From the NCBI RefSeq assembly GCF_023218075.1, contig NZ_JALPTB010000005.1:1-64000 (forward strand): a DNA stretch of 64,000 nucleotides. Direction: 5' to 3'. A program made the position numbers and the translations under genes. A model generated the notes under the pieces. It worked only from the letters and a program-made list of their open reading frames with translations. It made no database searches and had not been told where the DNA came from. The stretch comes from Rhodococcus sp. HM1 (GTDB lineage Bacteria > Actinomycetota > Actinomycetes > Mycobacteriales > Mycobacteriaceae). Below are positions 7,638 through 16,186 of this stretch, piece after piece (position 1 is the stretch's first letter; the number at the start of each line of letters is the position of its first letter).

Positions 7638-10600
7638 TCGTCGTCCTCCTCGGGGGTGGATGCGCCGTCCGTGCCGGTGACGGTGACGATGGGCGGGTAG
7701 GTGCCGGTTACCCCGGCCCGGCGCGCGTACCCCTCGACGTACTTGCGCAGCGCCGCGCCGGTCGGCCGACGTCCGGCGCGGACGTCGCAGGTACCGACCT
7801 TGGTCTCCTGGATGAGCACGTTGGGGTCCAACGTGATCCCGAACAGGTCGTTCGCCGAATCGCCCTTCACCTTGCCGCCTGCGCCCCAGTGATACGGCAG
7901 CCAGATCTGGTGGACGGTCCTGCCCTCGACCTTCAGCGGACGCAACCGGTCGGTCACCAGCACCCGGCCCTCGACCACCGAGCGGGCGGTGACCACGTGG
8001 CACCAGCCCATGTGCTCGAGTCCGCGCTCGGCCGCCAGAACGGGCGAGACCTCCACGAACATCTCCGGTTGCAGTTCGGCGAGGTGCTCGAGATAGCGGC
8101 TCATCGCGCCCGCCGTGTGGTGCTCGGTGAGCCGGCTGGTCGTGAACACGAACGGGAAGACGTCGACGTGTTCCTCCGGCGGCGCGGGATTCATCCGGTT
8201 GTCGTCGCGGCGGTATTCCACGCGCGTCGGATTGGCCTGCTGCCCGTAGAGCAGGTTCCGGAACGGCGATTCGACCGGTTCGTAGTGGGTCGGCATCGGG
8301 CCGTCGACGAGTCCCTGCGGCGCGTACAGGGCACCCTTGCCGTCGCCCTGCATGATGAACGGATCGTTGCCCTCGATCGCCTCGACGCCCTGGGCACCGA
8401 CCGGCGACCGGTAACTCGGTGGCTTGGTCTTCTCGAAGTCCGGCACGTCCTCGCCGGTCCACCGGCCGGTGTCGGCGTCCCACCACACGTAGGCCTTGCG
8501 TTCGCTCCACGGCCTGCCCTCGGGGTCGGCGGAAGCCCGGTTGTAGAGGATGCGACGGTTCAACGGCCACGCCCAACCCCACTCCGGCGCAACGAAAGAC
8601 TGATCGTGGCGTGATTTTCGGCGGTTTGCCTGGTTGACGCCGTCGGCGAACACACCGGTGTAGATCCAGCAGCCACCAAGTGTGGAGCCGTCCGCCTTCA
8701 TCTCGGTAAACGACGACAGCGGCCGGCGCGTCGCCACGCCGTAACCGTTGATCTCCATCAGCACCGCCTCGGCGCTGGGCTCGTCGTGCGTGCCGTGCAC
8801 GGGGTAATCCCATGCCAGGTCGAGCAGTGGGCGGTCGCGCTCGTCGGTCGACCCGGCCAGCCGCTCCCGCATCATGCGCCCGAGATGGTAGAAGAACCAC
8901 ATCTCCGAGCGGCAGTCCTCCGGCGGCTCGACCGCCTTCTCACGCCACTGCAGCATCCGCTGGGTCTGCGTGAAGGTGCCTTCCTTCTCCGTGTAGGCGG
9001 CGGCGGGGAACAGGAACACCTCGGTACCGCACTCCTCGGGCACGATCTCACCGGTCTCGACCTCCGGTGAGTCCTTCCAGAAGCTCGCGCTCTCGATCTC
9101 GAACAGGTCGCGCACCACGAGCCAGTCGAGGTTCGCCATCCCGAGCCGCTGCGCCCGGCCGTGGGCGGACCCCACGGCGGGGTTCTGGCCGAGGAGGAAG
9201 TAGCCCTTGACCTTTCCGTCGATCATGTCGAGCACCGTGCGGTAGGTGCCGTGGTCTCCGGTGATCCTGGGCAGGTAGTCGAAGCAGAAGTCGTTGTCCG
9301 CGGTGGCAGCGTCGCCCCAGTAGGCCGCGAGCAGGCTGACGGCATACGCATCGGCCTTCGACCAGAAGCCCTTGCTGCCCGGGTTGCGGACGCTGTCGAT
9401 CCAGTCCGACAGCGACCGGTGCCGGTCGGCGTCGGGCATCGGCAGGTAGCCGGGGAGGAGATTGAACAAGGTCGGGATGTCGGTGGAGCCCTGGATGCTG
9501 GCGTGCCCGCGGAGGGCCATGATGCCCCCACCGGGGCGGCCCATGTTGCCCAGCAGCAGCTGCAGGATCGCGCCGGTGCGGATGTACTGCACGCCCACGC
9601 TGTGCTGGGTCCAGCCCACGCTGTAGACGAGGGCGGTCGTCCGCTCCCGCCCGGAGTTCTCCGTCCACGCCCGGCAGACGTCGAGGAAATCCTCCTGCGA
9701 GACGCCGCACACCTGCTCGACCACCTCGGGGGTGTAGCGGGCGAAGTGCCGTTTGAGCACCTGATAGACGCAGCGCGGGTGCTGCAGGGTCTCGTCGCGC
9801 CTGGGATGCCCGGCGATCGGGATGCCGTGCGCCTCGTGCTGCAGACCCGCGGCGGTATCCCGATGCTTCGCGTGCTCCGCGGAGTCCGCGGCCTGGGACC
9901 GGTGCAGATCGCCCGGCTCGTCCTCCACGTCGTACTGCCAGCTGGTCGGGTCGTACGTCCGGGACTTGGGGTCGAAGCCCGAGAAGAGCCCGTCGAGGTC
10001 GTCGGTGTCAACGAACTTGTCGCTGACGAGCACAGGGGCGTTGGTGTAGTTGACGACGTACTCGCGGAAGTCCAGCTCGTTGCTCAGCACGTAGTTGACG
10101 ATGCCGCCGAGGAAAGCGATGTCGCTGCCGACCCGGATGGGCACGTGTTTGTCCGCGACAGCGCTGGTGCGGGTGAATCGGGGATCCACGTGGATGACGC
10201 GTGCGCCACGCTTCTGGGCCTCCACGACCCACTGGAAGCCCACCGGGTGGGCCTCGGCCATGTTGGAGCCCTGGATGACGATGCAGTCAGCGTTGGCCAG
10301 GTCGGCTGTGTAACCGGTGGCGCCGCCGCGCCCGAAGCTGGTCCCCAGACCGGGGACGGTGGCGGAGTGTCATATGCGGGCCTGGTTCTCGATCTGGACC
10401 GCCCCCATCGCCGTGAACAGCTTCTTGATGAGGTAGTTCTCCTCGTTGTCCAGCGTCGCGCCGCCGAGACTGGCGATGCCCATCGTGCGCCGGACACGGC
10501 GGCCCTTCTCGTCGAGTTCCTGCCAGGTATCGCGCCGGGTCCGCAGCACGCGGTCGACGACCATCTCCATGGCGGTATCGAGGTCGAGGTCCTCCCATTC

Positions 10601-10939
10601 GGTGCCGTAGGGGCGCCGATACCGGACCCGGGTCTCGCGCAGATCGCTGGTGACGAGATTCTTGCTCGCCGAGCCCTTGGGGCAGAGCCGACCGCGGTTG
10701 ACCGGGCTGTCTGGGTCCCCCTCGATTTGGACGATCCGCTCGTCCTTGACGAAGATCCGCTGGCCACATCCGACGGCACAGTAGGGACACACACTGCGCG
10801 CGACACGATCGGCGGTCGAGGTACGCGGTTCGACTGCGTCGGTACGCCGGGAGCGGACTGCCTTCCCGCGCCCGAGCGGATCCTTGCCGACGAGTTGGCG
10901 CAGCACGGGCCAGGGCAGGGAGGATCTCTTCTCCGCCAT
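7634..10939 (-). CDS. fdhA: Formate dehydrogenase alpha subunit, selenoprotein (in-frame TGA = Sec190)
   Basis: Molybdenum/tungsten bis-MGD enzyme oxidising formate to CO2. Read through the TGA at 10372-10370 it is 1101 residues, normal for FDH-N/O-type alpha subunits. The N-terminal [4Fe-4S] cluster uses CPYCAVGC and CPKG (Cys51, 54, 58, 86). The TGA falls in the diagnostic context NQARI-Sec-HSATVPGLG, and the frame continues intact to KGYFLLGQNPAVG and a C-terminal MGD-binding domain ending at 7634. The ATG at 10939 has a GGAGG Shine-Dalgarno. A SECIS-like hairpin follows the TGA, and all Sec machinery lies next door. No twin-arginine signal is visible at the N terminus, unlike periplasmic FDH-N. 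No fdhD is seen in the window. Confidence 0.95.
10341..10357 (-). promoter_or_regulatory. Bacterial SECIS hairpin downstream of the Sec TGA
   Basis: On the mRNA strand GTCCCC, loop GGTCT, GGGGAC: six perfect pairs with a five-base loop that begins with GG, starting 12 bases after the TGA so that the loop lies 18 bases from it. Bacterial SECIS elements need an apical loop with a G at its first positions at about this distance, and the loop GGTCT is also in the E. coli fdhF SECIS (family knowledge). It lies inside the coding frame and would bind the SelB C-terminal domain. Confidence 0.88.
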
Positions 10940-10957
10940 CGGGCCTCCAGGTGTGCG

Positions 10958-10974
10958 GTGCCGCCCGCCGGCAC
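10958..10974 (-). promoter_or_regulatory. Leader hairpin upstream of fdhA
   Basis: Arms GTGCCG and CGGCAC with a five-base loop lie 19-35 bases before the fdhA ATG in the 100-base gap after selD. It could be a weak attenuator or simply a structured leader; no riboswitch family is recognised. Confidence 0.3.
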
Positions 10975-11039
10975 AGCGTCGTGCCGCGTGTTTCGAGCCT
11001 AGGTCAGGCCGTTCGGGTCGTCCACCGGCATGCACGGTC

Positions 11040-12062
11040 TCAGCGCACCCGAATCGCGTGCGCCGCCGCCGGAACCACCTCGCCGATCACCGGGTGGCCC
11101 GGCAACTCCCCTACGACCAGGAGGCCGCCGGACGTCTGTGCGTCGGCGAGCAGAAGCAGCTCGTCGTCGTCCACCGCGGACTCCACGTGGTCGCGGACCC
11201 ACTCGAGGTTGCGCCGGCTCCCGCCCGGCACGAACCCCTCGGCAAGCGATTCCCTCGCCCCGCCGACATAGGGCACTCTCGCGGCGTCGATCACCGCAGT
11301 CGTCCCGCTGGCCCGCATCATCTTCATCAGGTGCCCGAGCAGACCGAATCCCGTCACGTCGGTGGCGGCACGGACCCCTGCTTCGTGGGCGAGCCGCGCC
11401 GCGTCACGGTTGAGGGTCGTCATCACCGCGATCGCCTCCTCGAACCGCTCGCCGGTCGACTTGTGGCGATTGTTGAGGATGCCGAGACCGAGAGGCTTGG
11501 TGAGGGTGAGCGGTAGGCCGGGTTCGGCAGAGTCGTTGCGCAGCAATCGATCCGGATCTCCGAGCCCGGTAACTGCGAGCCCGTACTTCGGCTCCCGGTC
11601 GTCGATACTGTGCCCGCCGGCGAGGTAGGCGCCGGCCTCGGCGCATACGTCGGCACCGCCCCGCATCACCTCGGCGGCCAGCTCGAACGGGATGATCTCC
11701 CGCGGCCAGCCGAGCAGGTTCACGGCAACCACGGGCGTGCCGCCCATCGCGTATACGTCGGACATCGCGTTGGTGGCGGCGATCCGCCCCCAGTCGTAGG
11801 GGTCGTCGACGACCGGGGTGAAGAAGTCGGCGGTCACGATCAGAGCCCGGCCGCTCCCGTCGGGCGCCGAGTCGATCCGGACCGCGGCACCGTCGTCACC
11901 GTTCTCCACACCGACCAGCAGCTCCCCCGCCGCGCGGCCTCCCGGCAGGCCGCCGAGCACGCGTTCGAGCTCGCCGGGCGGGACCTTGCAGGCGCAGCCG
12001 CCACCGGCCGCGTACTGGGTGAGCCGGTAGGCGCGACCGGGCTGATCGACGTGTGCGGTCAT
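11040..12062 (-). CDS. selD: Selenide, water dikinase (selenophosphate synthase)
   Basis: 340 residues. SelD makes selenophosphate from selenide and ATP, the selenium donor for SelA. The N-terminal active-site loop AAGGGCACKVPP carries Cys23 where some homologues have Sec, so this SelD is not itself a selenoprotein. The ATP-binding part DDGAAVRIDS, the DFFTPVVDDPYDWGRIAATNAMSDVYAMGG block and the GFGLLGHLMKM motif are all present. It lies about 100 bases upstream of fdhA on the same strand and is divergent from tRNA-Sec, from which it is separated by 58 bases. Confidence 0.96.
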   Translation of the reverse strand: MTAHVDQPGRAYRLTQYAAGGGCACKVPPGELERVLGGLPGGRAAGELLVGVENGDDGAAVRIDSAPDGSGRALIVTADFFTPVVDDPYDWGRIAATNAMSDVYAMGGTPVVAVNLLGWPREIIPFELAAEVMRGGADVCAEAGAYLAGGHSIDDREPKYGLAVTGLGDPDRLLRNDSAEPGLPLTLTKPLGLGILNNRHKSTGERFEEAIAVMTTLNRDAARLAHEAGVRAATDVTGFGLLGHLMKMMRASGTTAVIDAARVPYVGGARESLAEGFVPGGSRRNLEWVRDHVESAVDDDELLLLADAQTSGGLLVVGELPGHPVIGEVVPAAAHAIRVR

Positions 12063-12108
12063 GGCGCCAACATACGGCCGAGCCGCGACCTCGGGCGTGA
12101 CTTCCGGT

Positions 12109-12114
12109 TAAGGT
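12109..12114 (+). promoter_or_regulatory. Candidate -10 box of the tRNA-Sec gene
   Basis: TAAGGT lies seven bases before the first base of the mature tRNA, in the 58-base divergent gap with selD; no strong -35 is recognisable. The position would place transcription initiation almost at the tRNA 5' end. Confidence 0.3.
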
Positions 12115-12120
12115 GGGCGC

Positions 12121-12215
12121 GGAGGCGGTTCTCGTCTGGTGACGGACGCGGTCTTCAAAACCGTTGTGGCCCAGCATCTGGGTCAGGCGGGTTCGATTCC
12201 CGTCCGCCTCCGCCA
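12121..12215 (+). tRNA. selC: tRNA-Sec (anticodon TCA)
   Basis: Selenocysteine tRNA reading UGA. The acceptor arms GGAGGCGG (12121-12128) and CCGCCTCC (12204-12211) make the eight-pair stem typical of bacterial tRNA-Sec. The anticodon loop CTTCAAA sits on a GCGGT/ACCGT stem, the T-loop is TTCGATT, and there is a long variable arm (TGTGGCCCAGCATCTGGGTC region). The discriminator is G and the CCA end is encoded. At 95 bases it has the expected length. It lies directly before selA, with selD divergent, so the decoding genes are clustered. Confidence 0.96.
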
Positions 12216-12244
12216 GATCGGTCACTCCGGGGACGAGGAGGCGC

Positions 12245-13549
12245 GTGCCGGATCCGAGACGGGACACTCCCCGCACCGACCAGATCCTCGCGGACCCACG
12301 GCTGCGTGAGGCCCGCGATCGGCTCGGCGCCCGCCTGGTCAAGGAGGCGGTGGCGGCGGCCCAGCAGCGGTGCCGCGCGGGTGAGATCGGTCCGGCGGAC
12401 GTCGCCGACGAGGCGGTCGCGTCGCTGCCCGCCCGGGCGACCACCCTTCGGCGCGTAGTCAACGCCACCGGCGTGCTGGTACACACCAACCTCGGCCGCG
12501 CACCTCTTTCCCGGGCGGCGGTGGACGCCGTGAGCACGGCGGCGGGCGCGACCGACGTCGAGCTGGATCTGGACACCGGCCGGCGCGGCCGACGTGGGCG
12601 CGGCGCGCTCGAGGCACTCGCCGCGCAGGTGCCCGACGCCGGCGCCGTCCACCTGGTCAACAACGGCGCGGCCGCCCTCGCATTGGTCACCCGGGTGCTC
12701 GCGCGTGGTGGTCGCTCGATCGTCATCGCGCGCGGCGAGCTGGTCGAGATCGGCGACGGCTTCCGGATTCCCGAGTTGCTGGAGTCGGTGGGGGCCAGGT
12801 TGCGGGAGGTCGGTACCACCAATCGAGTGCGTCCGAGCGACTATGCCGCGGCGATCGACTCCGACACCGCATTCGTCCTCAAGGTGCACCCCTCGAACTT
12901 CACGGTCAGTGGCTTCACGTCGTCGGTATCGGTCCGGGAGCTGAAGGAACTGGGCGCTCCGGTCGTGGTCGACATCGGGTCGGGACTGCTGGCCCCTCAT
13001 CCGCGCCTGCCGAACGAGCCCGACGCCACGAGTGTGCTGCGCGACGGCGCCGACCTCGTGACCGCCTCCGGCGACAAGCTGCTGGGTGGTCCACAGGCCG
13101 GCCTGATGCTCGGGGAGGCCCGGCTGGTGGAGCGGTTGCGACGCGACCCGTTCGCCCGCGCGCTGCGCGTCGACAAACTCACCCTGGCGGCGCTCGAGGC
13201 GACGCTGACCGGGCCGACTCCTCCGGTGCCGGCCGCACTGACCGGTCGCACGGACGACCTCCGTATCCGGGCCCGGACGATCTGCGCCGCGCTCCCGGCC
13301 TGGTTGGAGCCCGAATCGGTCGACGCCGACGGCGTCGTGGGCGGCGGCGGCGCTCCCGACGTGATCCTGCCCAGTGTCGCGATCGCTCTGCCCGAGCGCC
13401 TCGCCGGTCCCTTGCGTCGCGGCGATCCCCCGGTGGTCGGCCGCCTCGAGTGCGGCCGACTGCTGCTCGACCTGCTGGCGGTCGCCCCCGACGAAGACGG
13501 TGTCCTGATCGAGGCCGTCACGCGCGCCGCCGGTCGCGAGGAACGCTGA
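12245..13549 (+). CDS. selA: L-seryl-tRNA(Sec) selenium transferase
   Basis: 434-residue PLP enzyme that converts seryl-tRNA(Sec) to selenocysteyl-tRNA(Sec) using selenophosphate. The N-terminal NATGVLVHTNLGRAPLS block, NNGAAALALVTRVLA and the PLP lysine in TASGDKLLGGPQAG (Lys278) are all in place. The frame is open further upstream, but those codons lie inside tRNA-Sec, so the GTG at 12245, preceded by GAGGAG, is the sensible start, 29 bases after the tRNA CCA. Its TGA overlaps the selB ATG by one base. Confidence 0.95.
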   Translation: MPDPRRDTPRTDQILADPRLREARDRLGARLVKEAVAAAQQRCRAGEIGPADVADEAVASLPARATTLRRVVNATGVLVHTNLGRAPLSRAAVDAVSTAAGATDVELDLDTGRRGRRGRGALEALAAQVPDAGAVHLVNNGAAALALVTRVLARGGRSIVIARGELVEIGDGFRIPELLESVGARLREVGTTNRVRPSDYAAAIDSDTAFVLKVHPSNFTVSGFTSSVSVRELKELGAPVVVDIGSGLLAPHPRLPNEPDATSVLRDGADLVTASGDKLLGGPQAGLMLGEARLVERLRRDPFARALRVDKLTLAALEATLTGPTPPVPAALTGRTDDLRIRARTICAALPAWLEPESVDADGVVGGGGAPDVILPSVAIALPERLAGPLRRGDPPVVGRLECGRLLLDLLAVAPDEDGVLIEAVTRAAGREER

Positions 13550-15291
13550 TGCACGTCGTCGCGACCGCCGGCCACGTCGACCACGGCAAGTCCACGCTGG
13601 TCGAGGCGCTGACCGGGACCGACCCCGATCGGCTGGCCGAGGAACGGCGGCGAGGACTGACCATCGAGCTGGGCTACTGCTGGACCTCCTGGCCGGAGGT
13701 GGGAGAGGTTGCCTTCGTCGACGTTCCCGGACACGAACGATTCCTGACCACGATGCTCGCCGGGGTGGGACCGGTCCCCGCCGCCTTGCTCGTGGTGGCC
13801 GCCGACGACCCGTGGATGCCGCAGGCCGCCGAACACCTGGCCGCGCTCGACGCGCTCGGCGTGCGGCACGCGGTCGTCGCGGTGACCCGAGCCGATCTCG
13901 CCGACCCCGGCGCGGCCGCCGCACGAGCCGCCGCGGAGGTCGCCCGCACCGGTCTGACGGGGGCTCCCGTCGTCATTGTCAGCGGCCGTACCGGAGCGGG
14001 CCTCGACGATCTCCGCGCCGCCTTGACGACGATGGTCGCCGGCCTGCCGGACCCGGACCCGGACGCCGACGTCCGGCTCTGGGTGGACCGCCGGTTCACC
14101 GTGCGCGGGGCCGGGACCGTCGTCACCGGCACGCTGACCGCCGGGACGGTCCGGACCGGCGACACCCTGGCCCTGGGCGAAACACCGCTGCGGGTGCGCG
14201 GCATCCAGGCGCTCGGGCGCGACCGGGCGGCGGTGAGCGGCGTGGCCAGGGTCGCGCTCAATCTCACCGGCCCAATCGACGACGTGACCCGGGGCAGTGT
14301 GCTCGTGACACCCGGCGCATGGCATCACACCTCCGTGGTGGACGTCCGGCTCACCGGCGCGGACCGACCCCCGTCCTGTCCCGTACTGCACGTGGGGGCG
14401 GCGGACGTCGACGTCCACTGCCGGCCGTTCGGAGACGATCTCGTCCGGCTCACCCTCGCCCGCCCGCTGCCCCTACGAATCGGTGATCGCGCTCTGCTGC
14501 GCGACCCGGGCCGCCGGACGATCTGGCGCGTCGACGTACTCGATCCGGACCCGCCGCGATTCCGGCGCCGCGGCGCCGCGAAACACCGCGCCCTCCAACT
14601 CGCGAGTGCCGACGGTGTTCCACGGCTGGCCGACGAACTCGGCCGCCGCGGGATCCTGCACCGGGAGCGGTTGCGCCGGTTGGGTATTCCCTACGAGGAG
14701 GGCGACCACCTGACCGTCGGGCCGTGGCTCGTCTCACCGGCCTTCGCGGAGGCGGTCGGTGACCGGCTGCCCGCACTGGTCGAGGAGCACGCTCGCGCGC
14801 ATCCGCTGGATCCCGCAGTCCCGCTGGGGGTCCTGGCCTCCCAGCTTCGGCTCCCCTCGCCGGACCTGATCCGGGCACTGGTGCGCCCGCCCTTGCGAGT
14901 GGCCGGAGGGCGGGTCGTCGATCCCGGGACCGACGCACTGCCGAACGACGTCCGGAAGGCCGTCGACGTGGTACGTCGCGAGCTTCTCGCAGCTCCGTTC
15001 GCCGCCCCGACCGCCGACCGGCTCCGCGAGCTCGGCCTCGATGACCGGGCACTGGGCGCTGCCGACCGCAGCGGGCAGCTGTGGCGGGTCGGCCCGGGGA
15101 TCGTCCTGCTCCCCGACGCGGCCGACGAAGCGGTAGCACGGCTCCGCGAACTGGAGCAACCGTTCACGACCAGTGCTGCGCGCGAACGGCTGAAGACGAG
15201 TCGACGGGTGGCGCTCGCACTGCTCGGCCGGCTCGACCGAGCCGGCCGCACGCGACGACTCGCCGACGACCGGCGCGAGGTCACCCGGTAG
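13549..15291 (+). CDS. selB: Selenocysteine-specific elongation factor
   Basis: 580-residue GTPase that delivers Sec-tRNA to ribosomes halted at UGA beside a SECIS element. G1 AGHVDHGKST (residues about 7-16), G3 DVPGHERF and the G4-like TRADL mark an EF-Tu-type GTP domain; domains 2 and 3 follow, and the C-terminal about 200 residues form the winged-helix array that binds SECIS RNA. ATG at 13549 shares one base with the selA stop. Last gene of the tRNA-Sec-selA-selB plus-strand unit. Confidence 0.95.
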   Translation: MHVVATAGHVDHGKSTLVEALTGTDPDRLAEERRRGLTIELGYCWTSWPEVGEVAFVDVPGHERFLTTMLAGVGPVPAALLVVAADDPWMPQAAEHLAALDALGVRHAVVAVTRADLADPGAAAARAAAEVARTGLTGAPVVIVSGRTGAGLDDLRAALTTMVAGLPDPDPDADVRLWVDRRFTVRGAGTVVTGTLTAGTVRTGDTLALGETPLRVRGIQALGRDRAAVSGVARVALNLTGPIDDVTRGSVLVTPGAWHHTSVVDVRLTGADRPPSCPVLHVGAADVDVHCRPFGDDLVRLTLARPLPLRIGDRALLRDPGRRTIWRVDVLDPDPPRFRRRGAAKHRALQLASADGVPRLADELGRRGILHRERLRRLGIPYEEGDHLTVGPWLVSPAFAEAVGDRLPALVEEHARAHPLDPAVPLGVLASQLRLPSPDLIRALVRPPLRVAGGRVVDPGTDALPNDVRKAVDVVRRELLAAPFAAPTADRLRELGLDDRALGAADRSGQLWRVGPGIVLLPDAADEAVARLRELEQPFTTSAARERLKTSRRVALALLGRLDRAGRTRRLADDRREVTR

Positions 15292-15303
15292 GGGCATGTT
15301 CGA

Positions 15304-15319
15304 ACACCGGGATCGGTGT
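15304..15319. terminator. Weak hairpin between selB and the minus-strand small ORFs
   Basis: ACACCG/CGGTGT arms with a four-base loop in the 39-base gap between the convergent selB and small-ORF stops. No T tract; it may work as a short bidirectional terminator. Confidence 0.35.
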
Positions 15320-15330
15320 GACGCCCGAGG

Positions 15331-15468
15331 TCAGCCGTTGTAGTGGAACAGTGCGCCCGGGGTCGGTCGGCGCCGACGACCGCGACGGTTCAGTGCAGCC
15401 TGCAGGGTCACGGTGCCGCCGACACCCCCGGCGAGAACGAGCAGCAGCGAGGCGACATTGAGGTTCAC
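15331..15468 (-). CDS. Small membrane protein, 45 residues, unknown
   Basis: A short frame from GTG at 15468, with GAAGGAG five bases upstream, encodes one hydrophobic segment (NVASLLLVLAGGVGGTVTL, residues about 4-22), then a very basic stretch (RRGRRRR, 28-34) and a short tail ending FHYNG. This is the layout of a single-span peptide with a cytoplasmic basic anchor. I recognise no family. It is the last of three closely spaced small frames on the minus strand between selB and the VOC gene. The good ribosome site supports it. Confidence 0.5.
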   Translation of the reverse strand: MNLNVASLLLVLAGGVGGTVTLQAALNRRGRRRRPTPGALFHYNG

Positions 15469-15522
15469 GGGCACTCCTTCGACGAAAAGTGACTGAGGCG
15501 AGAAAGCCTGGTGCGGCACAGA

Positions 15523-15687
15523 TCAGCGCGTCGTCCTCGAACGAGAGCGGCGTCCATCCGAGTCCTCCGCGTCGGTGTCACCGAACATGGCCGCGATTCG
15601 CGCCTTGATTTCCGCGGTGCTGATGGCACCCGGACGGGCGATGCTGCCGGTCGTCGAGGACGTCCTGGAGCCGGTGGCGATGGTCAT
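15523..15687 (-). CDS. Small soluble protein, 54 residues, unknown
   Basis: Frame from ATG at 15687 with CAGGAA about seven bases upstream. The N-terminal half is Ser/Thr-rich (MTIATGSRTSSTTGS), the middle segment STAEIKARIAAMFGDT could form one amphipathic helix, and the tail is Asp/Glu then Arg/Ser-rich. There is no signal or membrane segment and no family match I can name. It lies 60 bases downstream of the next small frame and 54 bases upstream of the GTG of the 45-residue membrane peptide, so the three may be co-transcribed. Confidence 0.45.
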   Translation of the reverse strand: MTIATGSRTSSTTGSIARPGAISTAEIKARIAAMFGDTDAEDSDGRRSRSRTTR

Positions 15688-15747
15688 TGTGCAGATTCCT
15701 GCTTTCTCGGTTCTCGTTGGAATTCTGTGTAGGTGAAAACTGTTGGG

Positions 15748-16071
15748 TCAGATCATGATCCAGGCGGTGGCGACCGTGAACAGGATCGCCAGCGTCGCTG
15801 CGAGAGCCACGCCCATCGATCCGGTGACGGCCCAGGAGGGAACGACCACACACGCGGCGGCGACGGTGCCGGCACGTGCACCCGATCCAAGCCGTCCGGC
15901 TTCGGATCGAGCCCGTGACCGGTTGCCGTCGCGGCCCGAGGCGCCGCCGGGGCGAACACCGCCGGTCGTGCGACGCACACCGGACGGTTCTACGGTGCTC
16001 CCGCCACGGACGATGCTCCCGGCACGGACAGCGAATCGATCGGCGACATCGGCAACAGCTTCAGCACGCAA
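15748..16071 (-). CDS. Possible small protein with C-terminal membrane segment, unknown
   Basis: A frame of up to 107 residues. The most upstream start is a TTG at 16071 with AAGGGG ten bases before it; GTG codons further in are also possible, so the start is uncertain. The N-terminal two thirds are Arg/Gly-rich and disordered-looking; the end (SMGVALAATLAILFTVATAWIMI) is a clear hydrophobic helix running to the stop, like a tail-anchored peptide. An overlapping 25-codon frame (GTG 16067 to TAG 15990) has a better ribosome site (GGAAGG, five bases), so this part should be treated as tentative. No family is recognised. Confidence 0.35.
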   Translation of the reverse strand: MRAEAVADVADRFAVRAGSIVRGGSTVEPSGVRRTTGGVRPGGASGRDGNRSRARSEAGRLGSGARAGTVAAACVVVPSWAVTGSMGVALAATLAILFTVATAWIMI

Positions 16072-16170
16072 ACCTTCCGAACCCCTTCTGCTCCCGAGCG
16101 GCCGTCGGCAAGATTCCCCTGCCCGAACGGCGGCATCAAACGAAATAACCGCAAATCACTCCACAAACGC

Positions 16171-16186
16171 TGTGATGTGAATCACG
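16171..16186. promoter_or_regulatory. CRP/GlxR-like binding site
   Basis: TGTGA-N6-TCACG matches the TGTGA-N6-TCACA consensus of cAMP-receptor proteins (Crp or GlxR in actinobacteria, family knowledge) with one mismatch. It lies 100 bases upstream of the proposed TTG start at 16071 and is the only such site I found in a noncoding stretch of this region. Confidence 0.5.

Noticed and set aside
10370-10372. In-frame TGA in fdhA read as a nonsense mutation or split gene
   Set aside because: The surrounding residues, the SECIS hairpin and the full Sec machinery next door fit selenocysteine; the frame stays open on both sides.
9161-11002. A 613-codon plus-strand frame opposite fdhA
   Set aside because: Antisense shadow of fdhA with no motif; the minus-strand frame has all the FDH signatures.
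12164-12244. Upstream extension of selA into tRNA-Sec
   Set aside because: Would overlap the tRNA; the GTG at 12245 has a ribosome site and gives the family's normal length.
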